Below are positions 28,074-36,185 of a stretch of DNA of 64,000 bases, piece by piece; the first letter of the stretch is position 1; the number at the start of each line of letters is the position of its first letter. The stretch lies in NCBI GenBank assembly GCA_018828145.1, contig JAHJWO010000044.1:1-64000 (forward strand). The letters run 5' to 3'. The notes beneath the pieces are model-generated. The model saw only the letters and a list, made by a program, of their open reading frames with translations. It made no database searches and was not told where the DNA came from. The position numbers and the translations under genes are program-made. Source of the DNA: Alphaproteobacteria bacterium (GTDB taxonomy: Bacteria > Pseudomonadota > Alphaproteobacteria > Rhizobiales > Devosiaceae).

Positions 28074-28777
28074 TGGCTCTGATCGAACTGAAACATGTGG
28101 TGGGCGGCTATGGCGGCGCACCGATCCTCAATGGCGTCAACATGGCCATCGAGCAGAGCGATATCGGCGTCATTGTCGGGCCGAACGGGGCGGGCAAATC
28201 CACCACGCTCAAGGCCATATTCGGGCTGCTCAAGGTCACCGGTGGCACGATCGAATTCCTGGGCGAGAATGTCGTCAATTCGCTGCCCGATACGCTGGTG
28301 CCCAAGGGGCTCAGCTTCGTGCCGCAGGAAAAGAACGTCTTCACCTCGATGACGGTCGAGGAAAACCTCGAAATGGGCGCCTTTACCCGGCGCGACGATT
28401 TTTCCGAAACCATGGCCTGGGTCTACGCCATGTTCCCGGTGCTGGCGGAAAAGCGGCGCCAGCCGGCCGGTGAACTGTCGGGCGGGCAGCGGCAGATGGT
28501 AGCCATGGGCCGCGCACTGATGAGCAAGCCCAAGCTGCTCATGCTCGACGAGCCCTCGGCGGGCCTGTCGCCGCGCTATGTGATCGAGATCTTCGAGACC
28601 ATCGTGCGCGTCAACAAGGAGGGCGTGGGCATTCTCATGGTCGAGCAGAATGCGCGCCAGGCGCTGGCCTTCGCCTCCAAGGGCTTCGTGCTCGCGCAGG
28701 GGCAGAACCGTTTCACCGGCACGGGCGCCGAGCTCATCGCCGATCCCGAAGTCGCCAAAAGTTTCCTCGGGGGCTGA
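28073..28777 (+). CDS. livF: Branched-chain amino acid ABC transporter ATPase LivF
   Basis: A 234-residue second ATPase of the complex. It has GPNGAGKST (Walker A), the LivF-type FVPQEKNVFTSMTVEENL, LSGGQRQMVAMGRAL, Walker B LLMLDEPSAGLSP and the VEQNARQAL stretch characteristic of LivF. Translation is coupled to livG by a one-base overlap and livH follows after three bases. Confidence 0.93.
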   Translation: MALIELKHVVGGYGGAPILNGVNMAIEQSDIGVIVGPNGAGKSTTLKAIFGLLKVTGGTIEFLGENVVNSLPDTLVPKGLSFVPQEKNVFTSMTVEENLEMGAFTRRDDFSETMAWVYAMFPVLAEKRRQPAGELSGGQRQMVAMGRALMSKPKLLMLDEPSAGLSPRYVIEIFETIVRVNKEGVGILMVEQNARQALAFASKGFVLAQGQNRFTGTGAELIADPEVAKSFLGG

Positions 28778-28780
28778 GCC

Positions 28781-29785
28781 GTGACCGAATTCGTCTTCTT
28801 CATCAACCAGGTGGTGATTTCCGGCGCGGTGCTGGGCTGCATCTACGCGCTGGGCGCGGTCGGCATCACGCTGATCTTCGGCATATTGCGCTTTGCCCAT
28901 TTCGCCCATTCCGAGCTGATGACCTCGGGCGCGTTTTTCGCCTTCCTGCTGGCCGCGCTGTTTGCCAGCTGGGGCGTGGTGACGCCGATCCCGCTGGGTT
29001 TTGTGGTGCTGCCGCTGGCCATGGTGCTGTCAGCCATTTTCGCGCTCGGTATCGACAAGGGCTTTTATGCGCCGCTGCGCCAGCGGGGCGCCAGGCCGGT
29101 CGTGCTGCTGATCGCCTCGATCGGCGTGACGCTGATGGTGCAGGGGCTGATCCGGCTGTTCTTCGGCGCCGGCAGCTATTCGTTCTTCGAGACCGAAACC
29201 AAGGACGTGTTCCGCATCGATACGAGCTTTCTCGGCTCGACCCGGCCGCTGGTGATCACCGAGCCGCAACTGCTGATGATCGTGGTGACGCTGGTCTCGG
29301 TGCTGGCGCTGCATTTCTTCCTGACCCGCTCGCGGCTGGGCAAGGCGATGCGCGCCATGGCGGACAATGCCGACCTGGCGCAGGTCTCGGGCATCAATAC
29401 GGCGCTGGTCGTGCGGGTGACCTGGATCGTGGCCGGGGCGTTGGCCTGCATGGCCGGCACCATGCTGGCGCTGGACGTGACGCTCAAGCCGGACCTTGCC
29501 TTCAACATCATCATCCCGATCTTTGCCGCGGCCATCGTGGGCGGGCTGGGCCAGGCCTATGGCGCCATTGCCGGTGGCCTGCTGATCGGCTTTGCCGAGT
29601 CGCTGGCCGTGTTCAACTGGACCATGGTGCTGCGGCCGCTCAATGCGGTGCTGCCCGAATGGCTGCAGTTGCCAGCCACGCTGGCGCTGGTGCCGACCGA
29701 ATACAAGCTGACCGTGGCCTTCGTCATCCTCGTGGTCGTGCTGCTGGTGCGGCCGACCGGTATCTTCAAGGGGGCCTCGTCATGA
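28781..29785 (+). CDS. livH: Branched-chain amino acid ABC transporter permease LivH
   Basis: A 334-residue inner-membrane permease with about eight hydrophobic segments. YALGAVGITLIFGILRFAHF at the N-terminus and the EAA-like loop AMRAMADNADLAQVSGIN are typical of LivH. It uses a GTG start three bases after the livF stop. The final ATGA overlaps livM. With LivM it forms the membrane channel of the transporter. Confidence 0.92.
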   Translation: MTEFVFFINQVVISGAVLGCIYALGAVGITLIFGILRFAHFAHSELMTSGAFFAFLLAALFASWGVVTPIPLGFVVLPLAMVLSAIFALGIDKGFYAPLRQRGARPVVLLIASIGVTLMVQGLIRLFFGAGSYSFFETETKDVFRIDTSFLGSTRPLVITEPQLLMIVVTLVSVLALHFFLTRSRLGKAMRAMADNADLAQVSGINTALVVRVTWIVAGALACMAGTMLALDVTLKPDLAFNIIIPIFAAAIVGGLGQAYGAIAGGLLIGFAESLAVFNWTMVLRPLNAVLPEWLQLPATLALVPTEYKLTVAFVILVVVLLVRPTGIFKGASS

Positions 29786-31065
29786 TCCAGCGTTCGCTCA
29801 CCCTGTTTGCCGGGCTGTTCGTGCTGATCCTCGTCGTCGGCTGGCTCATGGGCCTGCCCTTCACCTCGAGCCGGCTGGTGGAAGCGGCGGCCTATAGCCT
29901 GATCGCGCTGGGGCTCAATATCCAGTGGGGCTATGGCGGGCTGTTCAACTTCGGCATCATGGGTTTCCTGATGCTGGGCGGCTTTGCCGTGACCTTCATA
30001 TCCTATCCGATCAATCCGCAATTCTGGGGCTCGGACGGGCCGTGGATGCTGGGGCGGGCGCTGATCGCCTTTGCCGCCGGCGCGCTGCTGGTAATCGGGG
30101 CGCGCAAGAGCGAGCGCATTGGCATTCGCGGCAAGTGGAAGGGCTTTGTCACCGTGCTGGCGTGGTTCGTGGCCTATTGCGTCTATCGCAGCCAGATCGA
30201 CCCGGCCGCGGCCTATATCGAGGCCAATGCCGGCTTTGTCGGAGGGCTCGGCGCCCATCCGGTGCTGGGTTGGCTGTTCGGCGGCGTATTGGCGGCGGGC
30301 ATCGCCTTCATCGTGGGCAAGATTGCCCTGGGGCTGCGCACGGATTACCTGGCCATTGCCACGATCGGCATTTCCGAGATCATCCGCGCGCTGATCAAGA
30401 ACATGGACTGGCTGACGCGCGGCACGCTGACCGTGTCGCCCATTCCGTGGCCGACGCCGCTGCCGCAGGATTACCAGGCAACCGGATCGGACATGTTCTC
30501 CTCGCTGCTGCTGGCGCGCGGCGGCTTCCTGCTGCTGGCGCTGCTGGTGCTGGGCGCGGCCATGTGGTTGATCTCGCGGGCCTATGCCGGGCCCTGGGGC
30601 CGCATGATGCGGGCCATCCGCGACAACCACATCGCGGCGGCCTCGATGGGAAAGAATGTCACCGCGCGGCAGCTGGAAATCTTCGTCTTCGGCTCTGTGC
30701 TGATGGGCATTGGCGGCGCCATGCTGGTCAGCTTCACGCAGATCTTCGATCCGTCGAGCTACCAGCCGATCAACCACACCTTCCTGATCTGGGTGATGAT
30801 CATCGTGGGCGGCGCCGGCAATAACTGGGGCGCGGTGTTCGGGGCGGTGCTGATCTGGCTGGTCTGGGTGGTGTCGGAGCCGCTGGCCAAGGTGATCTTC
30901 GACTATGTCAGCTTCTGGTCCAGCAATGCGGGCTGGGGGGCCATCCCCGAAATCGAGTCGCGCTCGGCGCAGATGCGCGTCTTCGTGCTGGGTCTGGTGA
31001 TCACCATCGCGCTGCGCTACGCGCCCAAGGGATTGATTCCGGAAGCGGTGCGGCGAGAGGGGTAG
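29782..31065 (+). CDS. livM: Branched-chain amino acid ABC transporter permease LivM
   Basis: A 427-residue permease, starting at the ATG that overlaps the livH stop. SLIALGLNIQWGYGGLFNFG and the loop MMRAIRDNHIAAASMGKNV are LivM signatures. It is longer than many LivM proteins because of an insert of about 80 residues (about 85-170) between the second and third conserved segments. It ends the livGFHM unit; no clear terminator follows. Confidence 0.9.
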   Translation: MIQRSLTLFAGLFVLILVVGWLMGLPFTSSRLVEAAAYSLIALGLNIQWGYGGLFNFGIMGFLMLGGFAVTFISYPINPQFWGSDGPWMLGRALIAFAAGALLVIGARKSERIGIRGKWKGFVTVLAWFVAYCVYRSQIDPAAAYIEANAGFVGGLGAHPVLGWLFGGVLAAGIAFIVGKIALGLRTDYLAIATIGISEIIRALIKNMDWLTRGTLTVSPIPWPTPLPQDYQATGSDMFSSLLLARGGFLLLALLVLGAAMWLISRAYAGPWGRMMRAIRDNHIAAASMGKNVTARQLEIFVFGSVLMGIGGAMLVSFTQIFDPSSYQPINHTFLIWVMIIVGGAGNNWGAVFGAVLIWLVWVVSEPLAKVIFDYVSFWSSNAGWGAIPEIESRSAQMRVFVLGLVITIALRYAPKGLIPEAVRREG

Positions 31066-31087
31066 GCCACCTCTCCCCTTGTGGTAT

Positions 31088-31101
31088 GTCCAGATATGGA
31101 C
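31088..31101. promoter_or_regulatory. Candidate operator of the toxin-antitoxin pair
   Basis: Inverted repeat GTCCA-GATA-TGGAC 34 bases before the antitoxin ATG, in a local AT-richer patch with -10 like sequences. Autoregulation by the antitoxin would be usual for such pairs; binding here is inferred. Confidence 0.45.
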
Positions 31102-31134
31102 TATGTATCGATCTGAGCTTTTGAGGAGGCGCAG

Positions 31135-31665
31135 ATGGTGCGGACGGGATTTGCAGAAGTGCCGCAGATGTCGTTCGCTCCGGGCCAGGCGCTGGGGGTG
31201 GATCGGTTCGAGCCGGCCAACCGGCGGCGGCTGAGCGGGCCCGCCTTGCGCAGCTTTGCGGCCATTGCCGACCTGTGGGGCCTCAACGAGCAGCAGCGGC
31301 GTCTGGTGCTGGGCTATCCGTCGCGCTCGACCTATCACAACTGGATGCGACTGGCCCGCGAGCAGGCCGATGTCACGCTCGACGTCGACAGCCTGACGCG
31401 GCTATCGGCGCTGCTGGGCATTCATCAGGCGCTGGGCGTGCTGTTCGAGACGCAGGGGGAAGGCGTGGCGTGGCTCACCGGGCCGCATGATGCGCCGCTG
31501 TTTGGCGGCCAGCCGCCCATGGCGCTGGTGACCGCGGGGACGCTGGACGGGTTGCTGCAGGTGCGGCGCTTTCTCGATGCGGCGCGGGGAGGGCTCTATA
31601 TGGCGCCCAATGGGCTCGATGCGGGGTTGGCGCCCAGCACGGACAGGGACATTATCTTTCAGTGA
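31135..31665 (+). CDS. Xre/MbcA/ParS-type antitoxin
   Basis: A 176-residue protein. The N-terminal part (about 45-90) holds a helix-turn-helix like region, IADLWGLNEQQRRLVLGYPSRS. The C-terminal part, ending at TDRDIIFQ, matches the DUF2384 toxin-binding domain (LSALLGIHQALGVLF, then a segment that caps the toxin). A strong GAGGAGG site precedes the ATG. It overlaps the RES toxin gene by GTGA, the usual antitoxin-first order. Confidence 0.85.
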   Translation: MVRTGFAEVPQMSFAPGQALGVDRFEPANRRRLSGPALRSFAAIADLWGLNEQQRRLVLGYPSRSTYHNWMRLAREQADVTLDVDSLTRLSALLGIHQALGVLFETQGEGVAWLTGPHDAPLFGGQPPMALVTAGTLDGLLQVRRFLDAARGGLYMAPNGLDAGLAPSTDRDIIFQ

Positions 31666-32360
31666 ACATCGTCCATGCCGAAGCGCCGGTGCCGGCGCAT
31701 CGGCTCATCCCCTCGCAATTTCCGCCCGTCGGGCTGTTCGACACGGTGGCCCGCGCCGCCGACCTCGAGGCGGTGATGGAGCTGGCGGGCTGGACCAATG
31801 ACCGGCTGGTGGCCGAGCGACTTGCCCGCCTGCCGCGCGCGGAATGGGTGTTCGGGCGGCCCAATGCCTCCATCGTCATGGCGGCATTCCTGCATGCTCC
31901 GGTCAATGGCGCGCGCTTTGCCGGCCCTGACTTGGGCGCCTGGTATGCGGCGGACCGGATCGAGACGGCGATTGCCGAGGTGGCGCATCACCTGCGGCGC
32001 GAGGCCTTTGCCCGCCGGCTGCCTGGGGCCAGGCGGCGCTACCGGGCCTATGGCTGCCGCCTATTGGGACGCTATCGCGATATAAGGGGGCTGGACGAGC
32101 CCGAGCTCTACGATGGGACCGATTATGGCGCCAGCCAGGCCTTCGGGGAGGCCCTGCGCGCGGCAGGCGAGGACGGCGTGATCTATGACAGCCTGCGCCA
32201 CCAGAACGGGGTGGCCATCTGTGCCTACCGGCCCAGCAAGGTGCTCGATGTGGTGCAGGCGGAACATTTCGACATCGCGGTGCTGGTGGACAGCGCGACA
32301 ATCACGGTGACGCGGCTGGGCGTGGAGCCATCGCCGTCGCAGCGTCAGGTCGGTCCCTAG
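31662..32360 (+). CDS. RES-domain toxin
   Basis: A 232-residue protein with RES-type residues visible in order: R85 (NGARFAG), Y95 (GAWYAAD) and E106 (AIAEVAHH), the Arg-Tyr-Glu set that in characterised RES toxins such as MbcT forms the NAD+-degrading site. The GTG start lies inside the antitoxin stop, so translation is coupled. It is longer than the minimal toxin. Expected effect when free of antitoxin is NAD+ depletion (family knowledge; not tested here). Its 3' end overlaps the convergent TetR gene by four bases. Confidence 0.82.
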   Translation: MNIVHAEAPVPAHRLIPSQFPPVGLFDTVARAADLEAVMELAGWTNDRLVAERLARLPRAEWVFGRPNASIVMAAFLHAPVNGARFAGPDLGAWYAADRIETAIAEVAHHLRREAFARRLPGARRRYRAYGCRLLGRYRDIRGLDEPELYDGTDYGASQAFGEALRAAGEDGVIYDSLRHQNGVAICAYRPSKVLDVVQAEHFDIAVLVDSATITVTRLGVEPSPSQRQVGP

Positions 32361-33007
32361 GCGATACTGGCGAGCAGGGCCATGGATGCGCGCTTGAGGT
32401 CGCGCGCCGGCACCATGCGCAGATGCTCGAATTCGGGGCGCGCCAGAACGGCCCGGGCGGCCGGCGGTGGATTGGCGCCGGGCCACATGCCCGCCAGCAG
32501 CGAGCCGATCATGGCAATGGCCCAGCCACAATCGGCCGCGGAGGCGCCGGGCAGGCGCGCCGCCAGCGCGGCGATGACGCGAGCAGTCTGGCTGGTCATG
32601 AAGGTTTTGGTGCTGGCGATTGTCTCCTCGGAGACATTCTGCTCCAGCGTGCTCGACAGGATCGAGATCAGTTCGCAGCAGCGCGGGCGGGCAAGGAAGG
32701 TGCCGGTGATCGCCTCGGCGAGGCCGGGGACATCGCCCGGCGATTGCGCGGCAATGGCGGGTTCGAGGGCGTCGACCAGCTTGCCGAACTCATCACGGAA
32801 CAGTTCGAGCAGGACCTGTTCGCGGCTTTCGAAATAGCGATAGACATTGGACTTGGTGAAGCCGGCCTTGGCCGCGATGGCATTGAGCCCGGCGCCGGCC
32901 GGGCCCTCGGCATCGAACAGCTCCGCCGCGGCCGCGAGCAGGGTCTCGCGGCGCTGGCTGATCTCTTCGGGCTTGCGGGCACGCTGGAATGATGTGGCAA
33001 CGCTCAT
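32357..33007 (-). CDS. TetR-family transcriptional regulator
   Basis: A 216-residue regulator. The N-terminal DNA-binding domain is clear: RRETLLAAAAELFDAEGPAG, then AIAAKAGFTKSNVYRYFESREQ with the recognition helix near residue 50. The C-terminal ligand or dimer domain is generic. It lies nine bases after the SDR gene on the same strand, so both should share the promoter at about 33984-34012 and probably autoregulate. Inducer unknown. Confidence 0.88.
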   Translation of the reverse strand: MSVATSFQRARKPEEISQRRETLLAAAAELFDAEGPAGAGLNAIAAKAGFTKSNVYRYFESREQVLLELFRDEFGKLVDALEPAIAAQSPGDVPGLAEAITGTFLARPRCCELISILSSTLEQNVSEETIASTKTFMTSQTARVIAALAARLPGASAADCGWAIAMIGSLLAGMWPGANPPPAARAVLARPEFEHLRMVPARDLKRASMALLASIA

Positions 33008-33016
33008 GCGTCCATT

Positions 33017-33949
33017 CTAAGCCGCGCCGGCCATGTCAGGGAAGGGCAGGCGCGCCAGTTCGGCGGACTTGTCCCATAGGCGGCCGGCGACGGCGGTGTC
33101 CAGCGCGGCGCCTGGCGTGGCCGCCACGCCAACCGGGCCGCGAATCTCCATCAGCCATTTCGGGCCATAATAGCCACCCGGCGTCGCCTCGGATGCGGTT
33201 GCGGCAAACAGGCAGGGCAAGGCCGCCTGCGGCACCGGCTGGAACAGGAAGGTCAGGTGGTGCCGGATGAAGGCCGCGGGGCTCGCATCGCCCATGCCAT
33301 TGACAATGAGGTCGGTGCGGGCGATGCCCGGATGGGCGGCGATGCTCGTCAGGCCCCAACCCTGGGCATCGCTGCGGCGCTGCAGCTCGAAGGCGAACAT
33401 CAGGCAGGCCAGCTTGCTCTGGCTATAGGCGACCATCGGCCTGTAGCCGCTTTCCGACTGCAGGTTGGCAAAGTCGATCTGTCCCTGCCGCGCCGCGACG
33501 CTGGACAGCGACACGACACGCGGGGCAGGCGCCGCCCGCAGCAGCGGCAGCAGCCCCATGGTCAGCGCAAAATGGGAGAGATAGTTGGTGGCAAACTGCA
33601 GCTCGAAGCCATCGAGCGTGGTCTGGCGGGTGGGCGGGGTCATCACGCCGGCATTGTTGATCAGGATGTCGATGGGCGTAGCCCTGGCCTGTTGCCGCGC
33701 GACGAAGGCGGCGACCGAGGCGAGGCTGGCCAGATCGAGCATGTCGAAGGCGATATCGGCATGGGGCGCGGTGGCGCGGACATTGGCGAGGGCCTCGGTG
33801 CCCTTGGCCTGATTGCGGCCGGCCAGGATGACGCGGGCGCCATGCTCGGCCAGCATGCGGGCCGTCTCATAGCCCAGGCCGCCCGTGGCGCCGGTGACGA
33901 TGGCGGTCTTGCCGGAGAGATCGGGGATATCGCGTTCGGAAAAGCTCAT
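33017..33949 (-). CDS. Short-chain dehydrogenase/reductase
   Basis: A 310-residue SDR of the retinol-dehydrogenase-like type. It has the nucleotide-binding TGATGGLG near residue 20, DMLDLAS, the NNAGVM motif near 97, catalytic Ser in VSLSSVA and Y-x3-K in YSQSK. The length and the [14 protein letters not shown] stretch fit oxidoreductases acting on small hydrophobic or aldehyde substrates, but the substrate is unknown. It is the first gene of an SDR-tetR unit, typical of a stress- or solvent-responsive pair. Confidence 0.88.
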   Translation of the reverse strand: MSFSERDIPDLSGKTAIVTGATGGLGYETARMLAEHGARVILAGRNQAKGTEALANVRATAPHADIAFDMLDLASLASVAAFVARQQARATPIDILINNAGVMTPPTRQTTLDGFELQFATNYLSHFALTMGLLPLLRAAPAPRVVSLSSVAARQGQIDFANLQSESGYRPMVAYSQSKLACLMFAFELQRRSDAQGWGLTSIAAHPGIARTDLIVNGMGDASPAAFIRHHLTFLFQPVPQAALPCLFAATASEATPGGYYGPKWLMEIRGPVGVAATPGAALDTAVAGRLWDKSAELARLPFPDMAGAA

Positions 33950-33970
33950 GACGTCGCGTCCTCAATAAGA

Positions 33971-34012
33971 AACCATTGGTCTCTAATTAAGAGAACAACG
34001 GTCTTCTGTCAA
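33971..34012 (-). promoter_or_regulatory. Promoter and candidate TetR operators for the SDR-tetR unit
   Basis: On the minus strand TTGACA (34012-34007), a 17-base spacer and TAATTA (33989-33984) make a good sigma-70 promoter. Two similar 13-15 base sites lie across it: AGACCGTTGTTCT in the spacer and AGACCAATGGTTTCT just after the -10. Part of the second is a dyad, ACCA-T-TGGT. Position and repetition suggest repression by the adjacent TetR protein. Confidence 0.6.
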
Positions 34013-34602
34013 GGTGCCTTGCGGACGGATGCCCAGAGCCAGCGGGTGGGGCGGTTGTCATAGCCCGAGCCGTCATGCTCGCTGATGTCGATATCGGCCC
34101 ACTGCGCCGCGGCGAGCAGATGGGCGTGGAGCTCGGCGGCATCGGGGTAATTGTAGTAGCGGCCGAACTGGTCGCGCCCTTCGCCGCCCCCCGCCTTGAA
34201 GCTGGCGGTGAGCAGGCCGCCGGGGCGCAGGGCGCGGTGGATCTGGGCGAGGTCGCCGGTCAGCTCGGCGCGGGGCGCATGCAGCAGGCAGGCATTGGCC
34301 CAGACGCCGTCATAGGCCGCGACATCGTCGAGTTCGTGGAAGGCCATGATGCGGACGGGGCAGCCGAGCCGTGCCTGGGCTTCTGCGGCGAGCTCGGGCG
34401 AGGCATCGGACGGGGTGACGGCAAAGCCGGCGGCGAGCATGGCGGCGGCATCACGACCATTGCCAGTGCCCAGTTCGAGCACGGAGGCACCAGGGGGCAG
34501 CTTCGCCATGAAGTCGAGCAGCTGGGGCGCGGGGCGACTGGCGTGCTGCACATAGTCGGCAGCGTTGTCGGCGTAGAATTTAAGCGTTTCCGGATCGGGC
34601 AT
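34009..34602 (-). CDS. Class I SAM-dependent methyltransferase
   Basis: A 197-residue enzyme with the glycine-rich SAM motif VLELGTGNGRDAAAM near residue 42, an acidic residue in VTPSDASPE, and YDGVWANACLLH as motif II region. The substrate is unknown; the compact size and LHAPRAELTGDLAQIHRALRPGG fit tellurite-resistance/ubiquinone-type small methyltransferases. GGAG six bases before ATG 34602 favours this start over one five codons upstream. Its 3' end overlaps the -35 of the SDR promoter. Confidence 0.85.
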   Translation of the reverse strand: MPDPETLKFYADNAADYVQHASRPAPQLLDFMAKLPPGASVLELGTGNGRDAAAMLAAGFAVTPSDASPELAAEAQARLGCPVRIMAFHELDDVAAYDGVWANACLLHAPRAELTGDLAQIHRALRPGGLLTASFKAGGGEGRDQFGRYYNYPDAAELHAHLLAAAQWADIDISEHDGSGYDNRPTRWLWASVRKAP

Positions 34603-34615
34603 GGTGGCTCCAAAC

Positions 34616-34642
34616 AAAAGGCCCGGGAGTGATCCCGGGCCT
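34616..34642 (-). terminator. Terminator downstream of livK
   Basis: Perfect 10-bp stem AGGCCCGGGA / TCCCGGGCCT with a four-base loop; on the minus strand it runs into TTTTGTTTG. It separates livK from the methyltransferase gene. Confidence 0.85.
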
Positions 34643-34697
34643 CAATTCATACGGGTCGACCGCCCTTCGAGCATAGCTCTTCGGGCCTCGTCTCCTC

Positions 34698-34720
34698 AAA
34701 ACCCTCCACTGGAGGGTTTT
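34698..34720. repeat. REP-like hairpin, copy 1
   Basis: AAAACCC-TCC-ACT-GGA-GGGTTTT, a perfect 10-bp stem with an ACT loop, in the spacer after livK. The core TCCACTGGA and the A/T ends recur at 54686. It could also add termination to livK. Confidence 0.55.
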
Positions 34721-34747
34721 GCCGGCAAGAGCCGGACAGAGCCGAGC

Positions 34748-35953
34748 TTACTGGATCAGGCCCTTTTCGACGAAGGCGCCGCCTTCGACGGCGAGCTCGA
34801 CAATGATGCCGTCCACGTCGCCGACTTCGTCGAAGTCGAGCGCGCCGCCGGCGCCTTCATAGTCGATGTCGGTGCCGGCCTTGATCAGCTCGACAGCCTT
34901 GGTCCATTCGCCGGGCAGGATCTTCTCGCCGGGAGCGGAGGCCACTTCGCGCAGGGCGGCCGAGAGGCCGTCACGGGAAGCCGAGCCGTTCTTCTCGATG
35001 GCGAGAGCCAGGAGGAAAGCGGCGTCATAGGCCTGGGGTGCATAGGTGGCGTTGGCTTCGATGCCGGCAGCGGTGGCCAGGTCCACATAGGTGGTGGTGG
35101 CCTCGCCTTCCGGAGCGCCGGCGCGGGTGGCGATCAGGCCTTCGACAGCGGCGGCGTCGATGCCGGTGAGCAGGTCGTCGCCGACCATGCCGTCACCGCC
35201 CACATAGAGGGTGAAGTTGCCGGATTCGACAGCCTGGCGCAGGATGGTGTTACCCGAGGCGTTGGCATAGGCCAGGATGACCAGGTTCTGCGATGCGACC
35301 AGGTTGCCAAGCTCGGCGCGGTAGTCGGCCTTGCCTTCTTCATGGGCGATATTGGCAGCCACGGTGCCGCCGCCGGCGGTGTAGGCAGCCGACAGCGCGT
35401 CGGCGAAACCCTTGCCGTAGTCATTGTTGACATAGGTGATGGCAATGTCCTGCACGCCCTTGGCGAGCAGCAGCTCGGCGAGCTTGACGCCCTGCAGTGC
35501 GTCGGACGGGGTGGTGCGGTAGACGAGGTCGTTGTCTTCCAGCGTGGTCAGAGCCGGGGCCGAAGAGGCCGGGGAGATGAAGACCACGTTGCCGCTGAGG
35601 CCCGAGCCGTTGAAGGCGCCGATGGTTTCACCGGTGCAGAGCGCGCCGACCACGGCCGTCACGTTGTCGGTGTTGATCACCTTGTCGGCGGCAGCAGCCG
35701 CAGCGGTCGCGTCGCAGGCGCCGTCGGCGGAGATGAGCGTCAGTTCGCCACCCAGGATGCCGCCCTGCTCGTTGACCTGCTTCACCACCAGCTCGGCGCC
35801 GGCGAAGATGGGCGGGGTCAGGGATTCGATGGGGCCGGTGAAACCACCGATGAAGCCGATAGTGGCACCGGTGTCCTGGGCGATGGCTGGCGCGGCGACG
35901 GCGAGCGTCGTGGCGGCAACGGCCAGGGTCAGGCTGGTCTTGAGATTGAGCAT
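34748..35953 (-). CDS. livK: Branched-chain amino acid ABC transporter substrate-binding protein
   Basis: A 401-residue periplasmic protein with a signal peptide ending AVAAPAIAQD. The mature part begins ATIGFIGGFTGP and has GGELTLISADGACD, AVVGALCTGETIG and SPASSAPALT, which are typical of Leu/Ile/Val-type (PF13458) binding proteins. Two cysteines in GACD and GALCTG may form a disulfide. AGAGGGA precedes ATG 35953. It is on the opposite strand to livGFHM, separated from it by the toxin-antitoxin and SDR-tetR genes, and probably supplies that transporter. Confidence 0.9.
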   Translation of the reverse strand: MLNLKTSLTLAVAATTLAVAAPAIAQDTGATIGFIGGFTGPIESLTPPIFAGAELVVKQVNEQGGILGGELTLISADGACDATAAAAAADKVINTDNVTAVVGALCTGETIGAFNGSGLSGNVVFISPASSAPALTTLEDNDLVYRTTPSDALQGVKLAELLLAKGVQDIAITYVNNDYGKGFADALSAAYTAGGGTVAANIAHEEGKADYRAELGNLVASQNLVILAYANASGNTILRQAVESGNFTLYVGGDGMVGDDLLTGIDAAAVEGLIATRAGAPEGEATTTYVDLATAAGIEANATYAPQAYDAAFLLALAIEKNGSASRDGLSAALREVASAPGEKILPGEWTKAVELIKAGTDIDYEGAGGALDFDEVGDVDGIIVELAVEGGAFVEKGLIQ

Positions 35954-36096
35954 GTACGTCCCTCTGCTGGGTCGCTCCGCCGAGAGGCTCTTGCGTGAGC
36001 CAGTCTTGCGTATCGGAACGACGCGATAAAGGGGGCGCAACCCGCGCCCCGCTGGCAGGGACTGTTGCACATTTGATAAGCCCGAGTCACCGGGTA

Positions 36097-36112
36097 TTGA
36101 TTGGCAAATCAA
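36097..36112. promoter_or_regulatory. Inverted repeat in the livK / betaine-binding-protein divergent spacer
   Basis: TTGATT-GGCA-AATCAA, perfect 6-base arms, 74 bases before the ATG at 36186. A related dyad, ACTTGA-TTTA-TCAAGT, stands before the second binding protein gene. Both contain TTGAT facing ATCAA, so they may bind the same regulator. Confidence 0.4.
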
Positions 36113-36185
36113 GCCACTGCTGCTGTTGCTTAACGGGGGTGGTTTTCGCGTAGAGTAATGTAGTTTTTCGGGGGATGGAGTGGTC

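Noticed and set aside
36180..36185. GTG start six bases before the first betaine-binding protein ATG
   Set aside because: The ATG at 36186 has better spacing to GGAG and begins a clean signal peptide.
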